Shown here: positions 28,212-36,642 of the stretch, piece by piece
Layout of the letters: each line of letters begins with the position of its first letter
Position numbering within the stretch: position 1 is the stretch's first letter
DNA from: an uncultured Lachnospiraceae bacterium
Lineage (GTDB): Bacteria > Bacillota > Clostridia > Lachnospirales > Lachnospiraceae
DNA: 64,000 bases
Direction: 5' to 3'
Assembly: GCA_949840915.1 (NCBI GenBank)
Contig: CATKXY010000003.1
Coordinates: forward strand, 1 to 64,000
Made by a program: the position numbers and the translations under genes
The notes under the pieces: generated by a model
Databases searched by the model: none
Told to the model about the DNA's origin: nothing
The model's input: the letters and a program-made list of their open reading frames with translations, nothing else

Positions 28212-29267
28212 ATGTCCGTGAATCTGAGCGTTGGTGTTCTGGCCGGGGGCAGGAGTACCCGGATGGGGCAGGATAAGGCCCTGTTACAACTGGAGTCCAA
28301 ACGGTTTATCGACCGTATCTGCGAGGAGCTTGGCGGCTTTTCGCAGGTGCTTATTTCCGCTGCCCGCAGGGGCCTCTATGAGGATACCGGTTTTGAGGTG
28401 GTCTATGACGTACATCAGGACATCGGTCCCATCGAGGGAATCTATCAGGTGCTGTCTCATGCCCGGGAGGAGTATGTCTTTATCTGTGCGGCGGACATGC
28501 CCTTTATCAGGCGGGAACTGGTGGAGTATATGGCGGAGTTTATCTCCTCTGATTATGACTGTTATTGTCTGGTGGATGAAGACCATATACATCCGCTCTG
28601 TGCCATTTATTCCAAGAGGATGCTGGGCGCCGTCGAGGAGCAGATACGGAGCGGCCGTTACAGACTCCTAAATGTGCTGCGGGCGGTGCGGACCAAGTAT
28701 ATCCGTCTCGAGACCTCATGCTTTGACAGGCGGATCGTGAGGAACATCAACACAAGGGAGGAGTATGCCCGTCTGCAGTTTCCGCAGGTATTCTGCGTCA
28801 GCGGGGTGAAGGACAGCGGCAAGACGGGACTGATCATAAAGCTCATCAATGAATTTATTGCGGAGGGCCGCTCGGTTGCTGTGATCAAGCATGACGGACA
28901 CGAGTATGTCATGGATCATGAGGGGACGGACACCTATCGGTATCGTCTGGCGGGGGCGGAGTGCAGTGTCATCTATTCCGACACGCAATATTCGATAAAC
29001 CGCAGGGGGCGGGCCCGGGTGGAGGAGCTGATCGCATTTTGCGGGGACGCGGATGTGGTGATTCTCGAGGGGCTGAAGGCATCGCCCTACCCGAAGATCG
29101 AGGTGGTGCGGCGCGCGGTATCCGCCGCTCCCGTCTGTGATCCGGACTCTCTGATCTGTATAGCGACCGATGTGGTATCCCAGGAAGATGTGAAATGTCC
29201 GGTGTTTGGCATGGATGATATTCATGGGATTTTTTTGTGCGTAAAAAAGTATTTTGAAAGGCGATAG
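28212..29267 (+). CDS. MobA-MobB fusion: Moco guanylyltransferase and GTPase adapter
   Basis: A 351-residue fusion. Residues 1-190 are MobA, which attaches GMP to molybdopterin: GVLAGGRSTRMGQDKALLQL at 8-27 is its nucleotide-binding signature, followed by ICAADMPFI. Residues about 195-351 are MobB with P-loop SGVKDSGKTGLI and VVILEGLKASPYPK. The product, bis-MGD, is what formate dehydrogenase needs. AGTGAGGAG precedes the ATG. Confidence 0.93.
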   Translation: MSVNLSVGVLAGGRSTRMGQDKALLQLESKRFIDRICEELGGFSQVLISAARRGLYEDTGFEVVYDVHQDIGPIEGIYQVLSHAREEYVFICAADMPFIRRELVEYMAEFISSDYDCYCLVDEDHIHPLCAIYSKRMLGAVEEQIRSGRYRLLNVLRAVRTKYIRLETSCFDRRIVRNINTREEYARLQFPQVFCVSGVKDSGKTGLIIKLINEFIAEGRSVAVIKHDGHEYVMDHEGTDTYRYRLAGAECSVIYSDTQYSINRRGRARVEELIAFCGDADVVILEGLKASPYPKIEVVRRAVSAAPVCDPDSLICIATDVVSQEDVKCPVFGMDDIHGIFLCVKKYFERR

Positions 29268-29281
29268 AGAGGAAACGCATA

Positions 29282-30310
29282 ATGAAACTGATAGAGACGA
29301 AGGATGCCGTAGGGCAGGTGCTCTGCCATGATATCACGCAGATCATACCCGGTGTGGTGAAGGATGCGGTGTTCAGAAAGGGGCATATCGTCGCTCCGGA
29401 GGATATCCCGGTGCTTTTGTCCGTGGGCAAGGAGCATCTCTATGTGTGGGAGAAACAGGAGGGAATCCTCCATGAGGACGAGGCTGCCGCGATTCTCCGG
29501 GACATCTGTATCAATGACGGGATGTGCGCATCAGAGCCCAAGGAGGGTAAAATCGAGCTGTGCGCAGAGCGGGACGGGCTGTTTCGGGTGAATACCAACA
29601 GACTGAATGCGGTGAACGGGCTTGGCGAGCTGATGATCGCAACGATTCACGGCAATTTTCCTGTGCGAAAGGGAGACAAGCTTGCTGCTGTCCGCATCAT
29701 TCCGCTGGTCATCGGGGAGGAGAAGTTGAATCAGGCCAGAGAGGCTGCCGGAGAGAAGCCGCTGCTTGAGATCCTGCCTTTTTCCCATGTGAGGGTGGGG
29801 ATCGTCACCACCGGCAGCGAGGTGTTTAAAGGCCGGATTGAGGATGCTTTCGGACCGGCTGTCCGGGCCAAGCTCTCGGAGTATGACACGGAGATACTGG
29901 GTCAGCGCATCGTGGATGACAGGCAGGAGGATATCGTGGAGGCCATTGGCGGTTTTGTGGACCAGGGGGCGGATATGGTGCTGTGCACCGGGGGAATGAG
30001 CGTAGACCCTGACGACAGGACTCCCGGGGCAGTGAAAGCTTTCGGGGCGGATATCGTGTCCTATGGGGCTCCGGTGCTTCCCGGGGCGATGTTCCTGCTG
30101 GCCTATTATCAAAACGGGAACAAAACGGTTCCGATCCTGGGACTGCCGGGCTGTGTAATGTATGCGAAGCGGACCGTGTTCGATCTGATCCTGCCCCGGG
30201 TGCTTGCAGGGGAGCGGCTTACCGCAGAGGATATCCGGGTCTATGGCGAAGGCGGGCTGTGCTTAAACTGCCCGGAATGTCATTTCCCCGCCTGCGGCTT
30301 CGGGAAATAA
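29282..30310 (+). CDS. MoeA/MogA-like molybdopterin-binding protein
   Basis: A 342-residue protein of the molybdopterin-binding family. The middle (about 165-310) is a MogA/MoeA-type domain with VGIVTTGSEVFKGRIEDAFG, CTGGMSVDPDDRTP and GLPGCVMYAKRT. The N-terminal part lacks the full MoeA domain layout. It ends with a Cys-rich tail (CLNCPECHFPACGFGK) that may bind metal. Its precise step is unknown; position between mobAB and moaC points to cofactor insertion or maturation. Confidence 0.85.
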   Translation: MKLIETKDAVGQVLCHDITQIIPGVVKDAVFRKGHIVAPEDIPVLLSVGKEHLYVWEKQEGILHEDEAAAILRDICINDGMCASEPKEGKIELCAERDGLFRVNTNRLNAVNGLGELMIATIHGNFPVRKGDKLAAVRIIPLVIGEEKLNQAREAAGEKPLLEILPFSHVRVGIVTTGSEVFKGRIEDAFGPAVRAKLSEYDTEILGQRIVDDRQEDIVEAIGGFVDQGADMVLCTGGMSVDPDDRTPGAVKAFGADIVSYGAPVLPGAMFLLAYYQNGNKTVPILGLPGCVMYAKRTVFDLILPRVLAGERLTAEDIRVYGEGGLCLNCPECHFPACGFGK

Positions 30311-30348
30311 ACGCAAAATTGCCGCGGCGCGGCGGAATGTGAGGAGAT

Positions 30349-30849
30349 ATGGGAGAGTTTACACATTTTGACAGACAGGGCAACGCCATTATGGTGGATG
30401 TGACAGGTAAGGCGCAAACGGAGCGCGTGGCAGTGGCGGAGGGCTGTATCAGGGTCAGCGCGGAGGTGTTTGACGCCGTGAAAAATCAGACTGCTGCCAA
30501 GGGCGATGTGCTCGGAACGGCCCGGATCGCGGGGATCATGGCCACAAAGCGCACGGCGGAGCTGATTCCCATGTGCCATCCGCTTATGCTCACCAAGGTC
30601 TCCATTGATTTTATGCCGGAGGAGGAGAGCCTGCAGATCCGGTGCCGCTGTACCGCAAAGCTCACGGGCAGGACCGGGGTGGAGATGGAGGCGCTCACGG
30701 GAGTCAGCGTGGCGCTGCTCACTGTTTATGACATGTGTAAGGCTATGGACAAGAGTATGGAGATTTCAGAGATTCGTCTGGTGGAGAAGCTGGGCGGTAA
30801 GAGTGGACATTTTGTCAATCCGGCATTGAGAGGCGATAAGTCTGTCTAA
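30349..30849 (+). CDS. moaC: Cyclic pyranopterin monophosphate synthase
   Basis: Acts with MoaA in the first step from GTP to cyclic pyranopterin monophosphate. The 166-residue protein has the family segments [57 protein letters not shown] and [16 protein letters not shown], full length. The GAGGAG ribosome site lies only two bases before the ATG, a spacing shared by modB. A structured repeat begins three bases after its stop. Confidence 0.96.
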   Translation: MGEFTHFDRQGNAIMVDVTGKAQTERVAVAEGCIRVSAEVFDAVKNQTAAKGDVLGTARIAGIMATKRTAELIPMCHPLMLTKVSIDFMPEEESLQIRCRCTAKLTGRTGVEMEALTGVSVALLTVYDMCKAMDKSMEISEIRLVEKLGGKSGHFVNPALRGDKSV

Positions 30850-30852
30850 GAG

Positions 30853-31136
30853 ATTGTGACTGCTGATCGGTCGGTGCCGGCAGCGTGAGACTGGGAGGAT
30901 TTTGCGCCGGAGGCGGAGGTCGGGCATTTTCTAATCGTGCGGATATAGAGTCTTGCGATCTCCGGGTCGGCTATAAGGCGCATCCGTGCGCCGTATAGCC
31001 TGAAATGCGCATCCATGCGCATTTCACCCTGATTTTCTGACCGCACTCTAAGAAAATGCACCAATCTCCGCCAATGTCTGCAGAATCCTCCCAGTCTCAT
31101 GCTGCCTGTCTGCCGGCTGAATGCAGCATTCACAAT
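30853..31136. repeat. 284-bp structured inverted repeat between moaC and modA
   Basis: Ends are ATTGTGA(C)TGCTG at 30853 and its near-perfect complement ending at 31136. The arms pair imperfectly for about 100 bases each; the best block is 30881-30902 against 31090-31111 (21 of 22 bases, around GAGACTGGGAGGATT). Two strong hairpins fill the centre: 30970-30999 (GCTATA, GGCGCA with a TCCG loop) and 31001-31026 (perfect 12-bp stem). It carries no convincing gene and no clear target duplication. It looks like a non-autonomous MITE-type or REP-type element; a structured RNA is the alternative. Confidence 0.75.
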
Positions 31137-31181
31137 GTCTTGGGCCGAAGGGTTATCGGGAAAGATACGAGGGATATCGTT

Positions 31182-32036
31182 GTGGTTAATTTGTTCTTAT
31201 GGAATGAAAGAAATATCAGGAAAAGAAGAAGTATCGGGAAAGCGGGAAGCGGCAGGGTATTGCGGATAGTGGTGCTGGCGGTTGTGCTTGTTTTTTGCGG
31301 CTGCGGCAGGACTGGGGGAGGTTCGCAGGAGGCTGTGGAGCTGACTGTTTTGGCAGCGGCATCTCTGACGGATGTCTGTGATGAGATCGGGGAGCGGTAT
31401 GAGGCGGAGCATGAGAATGTCAGGCTGCAATTTTCTTTCGGAAGTTCCGGCGCTTTACAGACCCAGATCGAGGAGGGGGTGCCTGCGGATGTGTTTTTGT
31501 CTGCGGCGATGAAGCAGATGGAGGCTTTGGATGAAAAAGGATTGATGGATTCCGATTCCGTCGCGGAGCTTCTGGAGAATAGGATCGTGCTGGTGGTACC
31601 TGCGGACAGCGATATGGATTTAAGCTCTTTTGAGGAGATTGTCACGGATAAGGTGAGAATAATTGGCCTTGGGGAGCCGGAGAGCGTGCCGGTGGGGCAG
31701 TACGCTGAGGAGGTATTTACCTCGCTGGGGCAGTGGGATGCGGTGAAGGCGAAGGCAAATTACGGTTCCGATGTGCGCACCGTGCTCTCCTGGGTGGAGA
31801 CCGGAAATGTGGACTGCGGTGTGGTGTATGCCACGGATGCTTACAGCACAGAGGGGGTAAGAATCGTTGCGGAGGCGCCCGTGGGTTCCTGTCAGCGGGT
31901 CGTTTATCCTGTGGGTGTAGTGAAGGAAAGCATCCATGCAAAGGAGGCGGCAGCGTTTGTGGAGTATCTGCAGACGGAGGAGATTCTGGCGCTGTTTGAG
32001 AGCTATGGGTTTACCGGAGTAAATAGCGAAAGGTAG
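31182..32036 (+). CDS. modA: Molybdate ABC transporter, substrate-binding lipoprotein
   Basis: The extracytoplasmic binding protein for molybdate or tungstate. After a type II signal peptide (VVLAVVLVFCGCGR) the mature part has ModA motifs: LTVLAAASLTDV, FGSSGALQTQIEEGVPADVFLSA split over the binding site, and DVRTVLSWVETGNVDCGVVY. The start is uncertain: the GTG at 31182 follows GAGGG with eight bases spacing, but a TTG at 31191 is possible. Extension further upstream would enter the inverted repeat. It heads modABC. Confidence 0.9.
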   Translation: MVNLFLWNERNIRKRRSIGKAGSGRVLRIVVLAVVLVFCGCGRTGGGSQEAVELTVLAAASLTDVCDEIGERYEAEHENVRLQFSFGSSGALQTQIEEGVPADVFLSAAMKQMEALDEKGLMDSDSVAELLENRIVLVVPADSDMDLSSFEEIVTDKVRIIGLGEPESVPVGQYAEEVFTSLGQWDAVKAKANYGSDVRTVLSWVETGNVDCGVVYATDAYSTEGVRIVAEAPVGSCQRVVYPVGVVKESIHAKEAAAFVEYLQTEEILALFESYGFTGVNSER

Positions 32037-32075
32037 ATTGGGCCGCGGTGCTTGCGCGGCGGAATGAGAGGAGAA

Positions 32076-32738
32076 ATGGATTATACGCCTTTGTGGATTT
32101 CGGTGAAGGTGGCGGCAACCGCCACCGTATTTACCTTCTTTTTGGGGCTGGCAGCGGCCAGGCTGGTGTTGTCTCTGGGCAGATGGAAGGGAGCGGTGGA
32201 CGGCCTTTTTTCCCTTCCGATGGTGCTGCCGCCCACGGTGGTGGGTTTTTTCCTGCTGCTTTTATTTGGCAGGAACAGTGCGTTGGGAAAACTGCTGGAG
32301 CGCTGCGGTGCTGCGGTGATCTTTACCTGGCAGGGTGCGGTGATCGCGGCGGCGGCAGTGGCTTTCCCCATCATGTATCGCACGGCCAGGGGGGCGTTTG
32401 AGCAGGTGGACGCAGATCTGATTCATGCGGCGCGGACCTTGGGTATGTCTGAGATCCGGATTTTTTTCCGGATTTTGCTTCCGGTGGCCCGTCCCGGTGT
32501 CATGGCTGCGGTTATACTGGCGTTTGCCAGAGCCTTGGGGGAGTTTGGAGCCACTATTATGATCGCGGGCAATATTCCCGGCAGGACACAGACGATGTCC
32601 GTGGCGGTTTACACTGCCATGCAGAGCGGCGACAGAGAGCTTGCCTTCCGCTGGGTGGCTGTGATCATGTTGATCTCCTTTGTGTCCATGTTCTTCATGA
32701 ATTATATTGTGGAACGTAAAGGCAGGGGAGGTGTGTGA
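32076..32738 (+). CDS. modB: Molybdate ABC transporter permease
   Basis: A 220-residue inner-membrane permease with about five helices. The EAA-type loop is visible in YRTARGAFEQVDADLIHAAR and the following TLGMSEIRIFFRILLP, and ARALGEFGATIMIAG is characteristic of ModB. ATG codons at 32064 and 32076 are in frame; MDYTPLWISVKVAATA from 32076 matches the usual N-terminus, with AGGAG only two bases upstream as in moaC. Confidence 0.93.
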   Translation: MDYTPLWISVKVAATATVFTFFLGLAAARLVLSLGRWKGAVDGLFSLPMVLPPTVVGFFLLLLFGRNSALGKLLERCGAAVIFTWQGAVIAAAAVAFPIMYRTARGAFEQVDADLIHAARTLGMSEIRIFFRILLPVARPGVMAAVILAFARALGEFGATIMIAGNIPGRTQTMSVAVYTAMQSGDRELAFRWVAVIMLISFVSMFFMNYIVERKGRGGV

Positions 32739-32740
32739 CA

Positions 32741-33817
32741 ATGTCCCTGTTTGTGGATATAGAGAAGAGGCTCGGTTCCTTTCGTTTAAAGGTTTGTTTT
32801 GAGACCGCGGACGAGGTCTTTGCCATTCTGGGAGCCTCCGGCTGCGGCAAGAGTCTGACCTTAAAATGCATTGCCGGGATTGAGCGGCCGGACAGGGGAG
32901 TGATCAGGCTGGACGGCAGGACGCTTTTTGATTCCGGCAAGAGGATTAATCTGCCTGTGAGAAAGCGAAGGATCGGCTATCTTTTTCAGGACTATGCCTT
33001 GTTTCCCAATATGACTGTGTTTGAGAATATCCTGTGCGGAACGGGGGATAAAGAGGCGGCCAGAGAGCTGGCGGCGCGTTTTTATCTGGAGGGAAAGGAA
33101 CAGCTATATCCGGCACAGCTCTCCGGCGGACAGAAACAGCGGGCGGCGCTGGCCAGGATGCTGGCGGCAAAACCGGATTATCTGCTGCTGGACGAACCGT
33201 TTTCGGCGCTGGACAATTATTTGAAATCCAGGCTGGAGCGGGAGCTGATGGAAGTCCTGGACGAATATGGCAGAAGGGCGCTGTTTGTCTCTCATGACAG
33301 GAACGAGGTCTATCGGCTGACGGACCGCATTGCGGTGATGGAAAACGGAGAGGTGGCGGATATAAGGTCCAAGCGGGAGCTTTTTGAGGCGCCCCGCACA
33401 ATGGCTGCCGCACTGCTCACCGGATGTAAAAATGTGAGCAGGCTGGAGTATCGGGAGGATGGTTTATATGCGCTGGATTGGGGATTCTATTTACGGACGG
33501 CCGATACGGGCGGACAGATGGAGCAAAAGTTCCGGTATGCGGCGGTGCGGGCACATTATTTTGAGGCCGTGCGTGAGCTGTCGGAGCAGGACAAATATAA
33601 TACTTTGGTTTGTGATATCATTCGGGAGATTGAGGATGCGTTCTCCGTGGTGATCCTTTTTCGGAACCAATGCGGGGAGCAGACAGGAGATTACTCCATT
33701 CTTACCGCCGAATTTTCCAGGGAAGAGTGGAATGAGATCAGGGAACGTACCGTTTATCGGGGCAGGCCTTTGTGTCTGCGTATTCCCGAACAGAGAATCA
33801 TGTTGATGGAGAGATAA
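32741..33817 (+). CDS. modC: Molybdate ABC transporter ATP-binding protein
   Basis: A 358-residue ATPase with Walker A GASGCGKS, signature LSGGQKQRAALARML, Walker B LLLDEPFSALD and switch His in FVSHDR. About 130 further residues after the ATPase domain replace the usual MOP/TOBE molybdate-sensing domain; I do not see the MOP signature clearly. GGGGAGG nine bases before the ATG sets the start, just after the modB stop. moaA begins directly after its stop codon. Confidence 0.93.
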   Translation: MSLFVDIEKRLGSFRLKVCFETADEVFAILGASGCGKSLTLKCIAGIERPDRGVIRLDGRTLFDSGKRINLPVRKRRIGYLFQDYALFPNMTVFENILCGTGDKEAARELAARFYLEGKEQLYPAQLSGGQKQRAALARMLAAKPDYLLLDEPFSALDNYLKSRLERELMEVLDEYGRRALFVSHDRNEVYRLTDRIAVMENGEVADIRSKRELFEAPRTMAAALLTGCKNVSRLEYREDGLYALDWGFYLRTADTGGQMEQKFRYAAVRAHYFEAVRELSEQDKYNTLVCDIIREIEDAFSVVILFRNQCGEQTGDYSILTAEFSREEWNEIRERTVYRGRPLCLRIPEQRIMLMER

Positions 33818-34810
33818 ATGCAGGATCGTTTTGGAAGACGCATCGATTATCTGCGGATATCGGTGACGGATAAATGTAATTTGAGATGCAAATATTGTAT
33901 GCCTCCCGGGGGCGTGGAGCGGATCCCTCACGGGGAGGTGCTCTCGCTGGAGGAGCTGGCCCGGATAACGGGAATCATGGCAGGGCTTGGCATTCGGAGC
34001 GTCCGCTTTACAGGCGGAGAGCCCCTGGTGCGAAAGAATCTGGTGCGCCTTATGGAGGCAGTCCATGAGCTGGAAAACATACGGGAGATCGCCGTCACTA
34101 CCAACGGCGTACTTTTGGAGGAACAACTTCCCGGGCTTATGGAGGCCGGGCTGACATCGGCAAATATCAGTCTGGACACCGTTGATCCCCGGACGTTCCG
34201 GGAGATCACCGGCGCGGATGCCTGTGGGAAGGTACTGGCGGCCATTGAGAAGTGCGCCGCATCCGGTGTCCGCACAAAGATAAACTGTGTGCCCTGCAGG
34301 GAGTGGAATGCAGGGGAGCTCGCGGAGGTGGCCGCGCTCGCCAAACGTCTGCCCGTGGATGTGCGATTCATTGAACTGATGCCTGTGGGCTGCGGCAGAC
34401 AGTTTCACGGGATGCCGTCAGAGGAGGTGCTGGAGGAGCTTGTGTCTGCATACGGCCCGGCCCGGCCGCTTAAAGACGGCAAAAAGAGAGGCAATGGTCC
34501 GGCGCAATATTATGAGTTTGAGGATTTTATCGGAAAGATCGGATTCATCAGTCCCATGTCCCACAAATTCTGCGGAGAATGCAACCGCATCCGTCTCACG
34601 GCGGAGGGACGACTGAAGCTCTGTCTGCAATACAATGCCGGAGTGGAGCTGAAACCGCTTTTGCGAAACGGAGCAGCGGATGAGGAAATTCGGGCGGCAA
34701 TCCTCGAGGCGGTGGAGCAAAAGCCGATGCATCATGATTTTGAACAGATGAAAACGGATTGTCCTGCGGAGGATTCTGACAGCCGCAAGATGGTACAGAT
34801 TGGAGGATAA
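33818..34810 (+). CDS. moaA: GTP 3',8-cyclase
   Basis: A radical SAM enzyme (330 residues) that starts pterin synthesis with MoaC. Both Fe-S sites are present: C20, C24, C27 (TDKCNLRCKYC) for SAM and C252, C255, C269 in the C-terminal half for GTP binding. The protein ends in the conserved Gly-Gly required for catalysis (QIGG). It begins on the base after the modC stop codon. Confidence 0.97.
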   Translation: MQDRFGRRIDYLRISVTDKCNLRCKYCMPPGGVERIPHGEVLSLEELARITGIMAGLGIRSVRFTGGEPLVRKNLVRLMEAVHELENIREIAVTTNGVLLEEQLPGLMEAGLTSANISLDTVDPRTFREITGADACGKVLAAIEKCAASGVRTKINCVPCREWNAGELAEVAALAKRLPVDVRFIELMPVGCGRQFHGMPSEEVLEELVSAYGPARPLKDGKKRGNGPAQYYEFEDFIGKIGFISPMSHKFCGECNRIRLTAEGRLKLCLQYNAGVELKPLLRNGAADEEIRAAILEAVEQKPMHHDFEQMKTDCPAEDSDSRKMVQIGG

Positions 34811-34811
34811 T

Positions 34812-35741
34812 ATGGGAAGAGTAGTTGCGGTGTGCATCAGTGAGAAAAAGGGAACAGCCAAGCGGAATGTAGGTTCCGCAGATTTTGTGGAGAATTTTGG
34901 CCTGAAGGGGGATGCGCATGCAGGGAAATGGCACAGGCAGGTGAGCCTTTTGTCCTTCGATGAGGTTGAGCGCTTTCGGGCCAGAGGAGCGCAGGTGGAG
35001 GACGGGGCTTTCGGAGAGAATCTACTGGTGGAGGGCTTTGATTTTAAGACATTCCCGGTTGGAACTGTCTTTACCTGCAATGATGTAGTGCTGGAAATTA
35101 CCCAGATCGGCAAAAAATGTCACTCCGAGTGCGAGATTTTTCATCAGGTTGGAGACTGTATCATGCCCAGGGAGGGCGTGTTTGCCAGAGTGCTTCGGGG
35201 CGGCGTGATCCGTGTGGGAGACGAGCTTTGTCCGGGGACGAAGCCCTATCGATTTACAGCGGGCATTGTCACTGCCAGCGATAAGGGCAGCAGCGGGGAA
35301 CGGGAGGATGCCGCGGGCCCGGCCATCCGGGAGCTGATCGAGCCCGCAGGCTATCATGTCCGGAGCCAGAGGATGCTTCCCGATGAGGAGGAGGCGCTGT
35401 ATCAGGAGCTGGTGCGTCTTGCGGACGAGGAAGGGGTGGATGTGGTCTTCACTACCGGGGGCACAGGACTTTCCCCCCGGGACAACACGCCTGAGGCCAC
35501 TCTGCGTGCAGCGGACAAGAATGTGCCGGGTATCGCCGAGGCCATCCGCGCCTATAGCCTGCAGATCACGCCCAGAGCCATGCTGAGCAGAGCTGTCAGC
35601 GTGATGCGGGGTCGGACGCTGATCATCAATCTGCCGGGAAGCCCCAAGGCGGTGCGGGAGAGTCTGGAATATATCCTTCCTACGCTGGAGCATGGGCTTG
35701 AGATCATGCGGGGAGATGCCGGAGAATGCGCCAGACAGTGA
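34812..35741 (+). CDS. MOSC domain fused to MogA/MoaB-type adenylyltransferase
   Basis: A 309-residue fusion. Residues 1-145 are a MOSC domain, a sulfur-carrier-type domain linked to Moco (KGDAHAGKWHRQVSLLS, GAFGENLLVEGF, and the conserved Cys region IGKKCHSECEIF). Residues about 150-309 are MogA/MoaB (AGIVTASDKGSSGERED, TTGGTGLSPRDNTPEAT, NLPGSPKAVRE), which adenylates molybdopterin before MoeA acts. GGAGG five bases before 34812 sets the start. Confidence 0.92.
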   Translation: MGRVVAVCISEKKGTAKRNVGSADFVENFGLKGDAHAGKWHRQVSLLSFDEVERFRARGAQVEDGAFGENLLVEGFDFKTFPVGTVFTCNDVVLEITQIGKKCHSECEIFHQVGDCIMPREGVFARVLRGGVIRVGDELCPGTKPYRFTAGIVTASDKGSSGEREDAAGPAIRELIEPAGYHVRSQRMLPDEEEALYQELVRLADEEGVDVVFTTGGTGLSPRDNTPEATLRAADKNVPGIAEAIRAYSLQITPRAMLSRAVSVMRGRTLIINLPGSPKAVRESLEYILPTLEHGLEIMRGDAGECARQ

Positions 35742-35808
35742 CTGCGGATATCAGCCGGGCAGCAGGAGCGCCCGCAGAGCCGGGCACAGAGAGGAGGGAG
35801 ACAAAGAT

Positions 35809-36642
35809 TTGGGCAATGGGACAGACGATGGAAAAACAACGGTAAAGCTTGCGGCAAGGCTGGTACGAAACGGCGCCGCGGCGGAGGAGACTGCAGAGCG
35901 CGAGATCTTGCGGGAGCACAGGCTGGAGATCGTGGTCAATGAACGGACCATAGCGCGTCTGGTCTGCACTGGGGAGGATCTGGAAAATCTGGTGGTGGGC
36001 CGTCTGATCACGGAGCAGATGATCGCGGGAGCGGAGGGCATCGAGGGACTCTATCTCTGCGAGAGCGGCAATCGTGCCAGAGTGTTTTTGAAAGAGAATA
36101 TAAAGTTTTGCGCCGCTCAGACGGAGGAGCCTACCTGCTGTACGGATAATCTGGTGCTGCTTGAGCCGGCGGATAAACGGATTCGGTCACAGTATGGATC
36201 GATCAGGCAGACGGAATATGAACCGCTTGAGCCGGGCGTCTGGAAACCGGAGTGGATTTTTGGACTGACGGATGCCTTTGCGGAGGACTTCAGACTGCAT
36301 AAGCGCACCGGCGGCATCCATGCCTGTATGCTGGGCAGAGAGGGAAGCGTGCTCTATCAGACGGAGGATATCGGCAGACATAACGCTATGGACAAAGCGA
36401 TCGGTTACGCGTCGCGGATGGGGATTGCGCCGGAGCGCTGTATGCTTTTTACCACAGGCCGGGTGCCTACGGATATGGTGAGAAAGGCTGTGGCATCGAG
36501 AATTCCGGTGCTGGTGTCGAAGGCTGTCCCCACCTTGGAGGCGGTGGAGATGGCACAGAGATACGGTCTTGTTCTGATTTGCAGAGCATGGCCGGACAGT
36601 TTTGAGATTTATGCGGATGGAGGCCTGAAGCAAAATGAATAA
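35809..36642 (+). CDS. fdhD: Formate dehydrogenase accessory protein FdhD
   Basis: A sulfurtransferase needed to make formate dehydrogenase active by passing sulfur to bis-MGD. The 277-residue protein shows FdhD segments (GRLITEQMI, KRTGGIHACML, EDIGRHNAMDKAIGYA, FTTGRVPTDMVRKAVASRIPVL split over the fold). The usual CGxC loop is replaced by PTCCTDN, with two adjacent Cys. I place the start at the TTG 35809 because GGAGGGAG lies eight bases upstream; a longer frame from 35692 would overlap the previous gene. Confidence 0.9.
   Translation: MGNGTDDGKTTVKLAARLVRNGAAAEETAEREILREHRLEIVVNERTIARLVCTGEDLENLVVGRLITEQMIAGAEGIEGLYLCESGNRARVFLKENIKFCAAQTEEPTCCTDNLVLLEPADKRIRSQYGSIRQTEYEPLEPGVWKPEWIFGLTDAFAEDFRLHKRTGGIHACMLGREGSVLYQTEDIGRHNAMDKAIGYASRMGIAPERCMLFTTGRVPTDMVRKAVASRIPVLVSKAVPTLEAVEMAQRYGLVLICRAWPDSFEIYADGGLKQNE

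Noticed and set aside
30846..31133. Open frame of 95 codons on the minus strand between moaC and modA
   Set aside because: It is made of the arms and hairpins of the inverted repeat, has no ribosome site, and its openness follows from the repeat structure.
30853..31136. Moco riboswitch upstream of modA
   Set aside because: The long self-complementary ends and palindromic hairpins fit a mobile repeat better, and I could not match the known Moco RNA layout.
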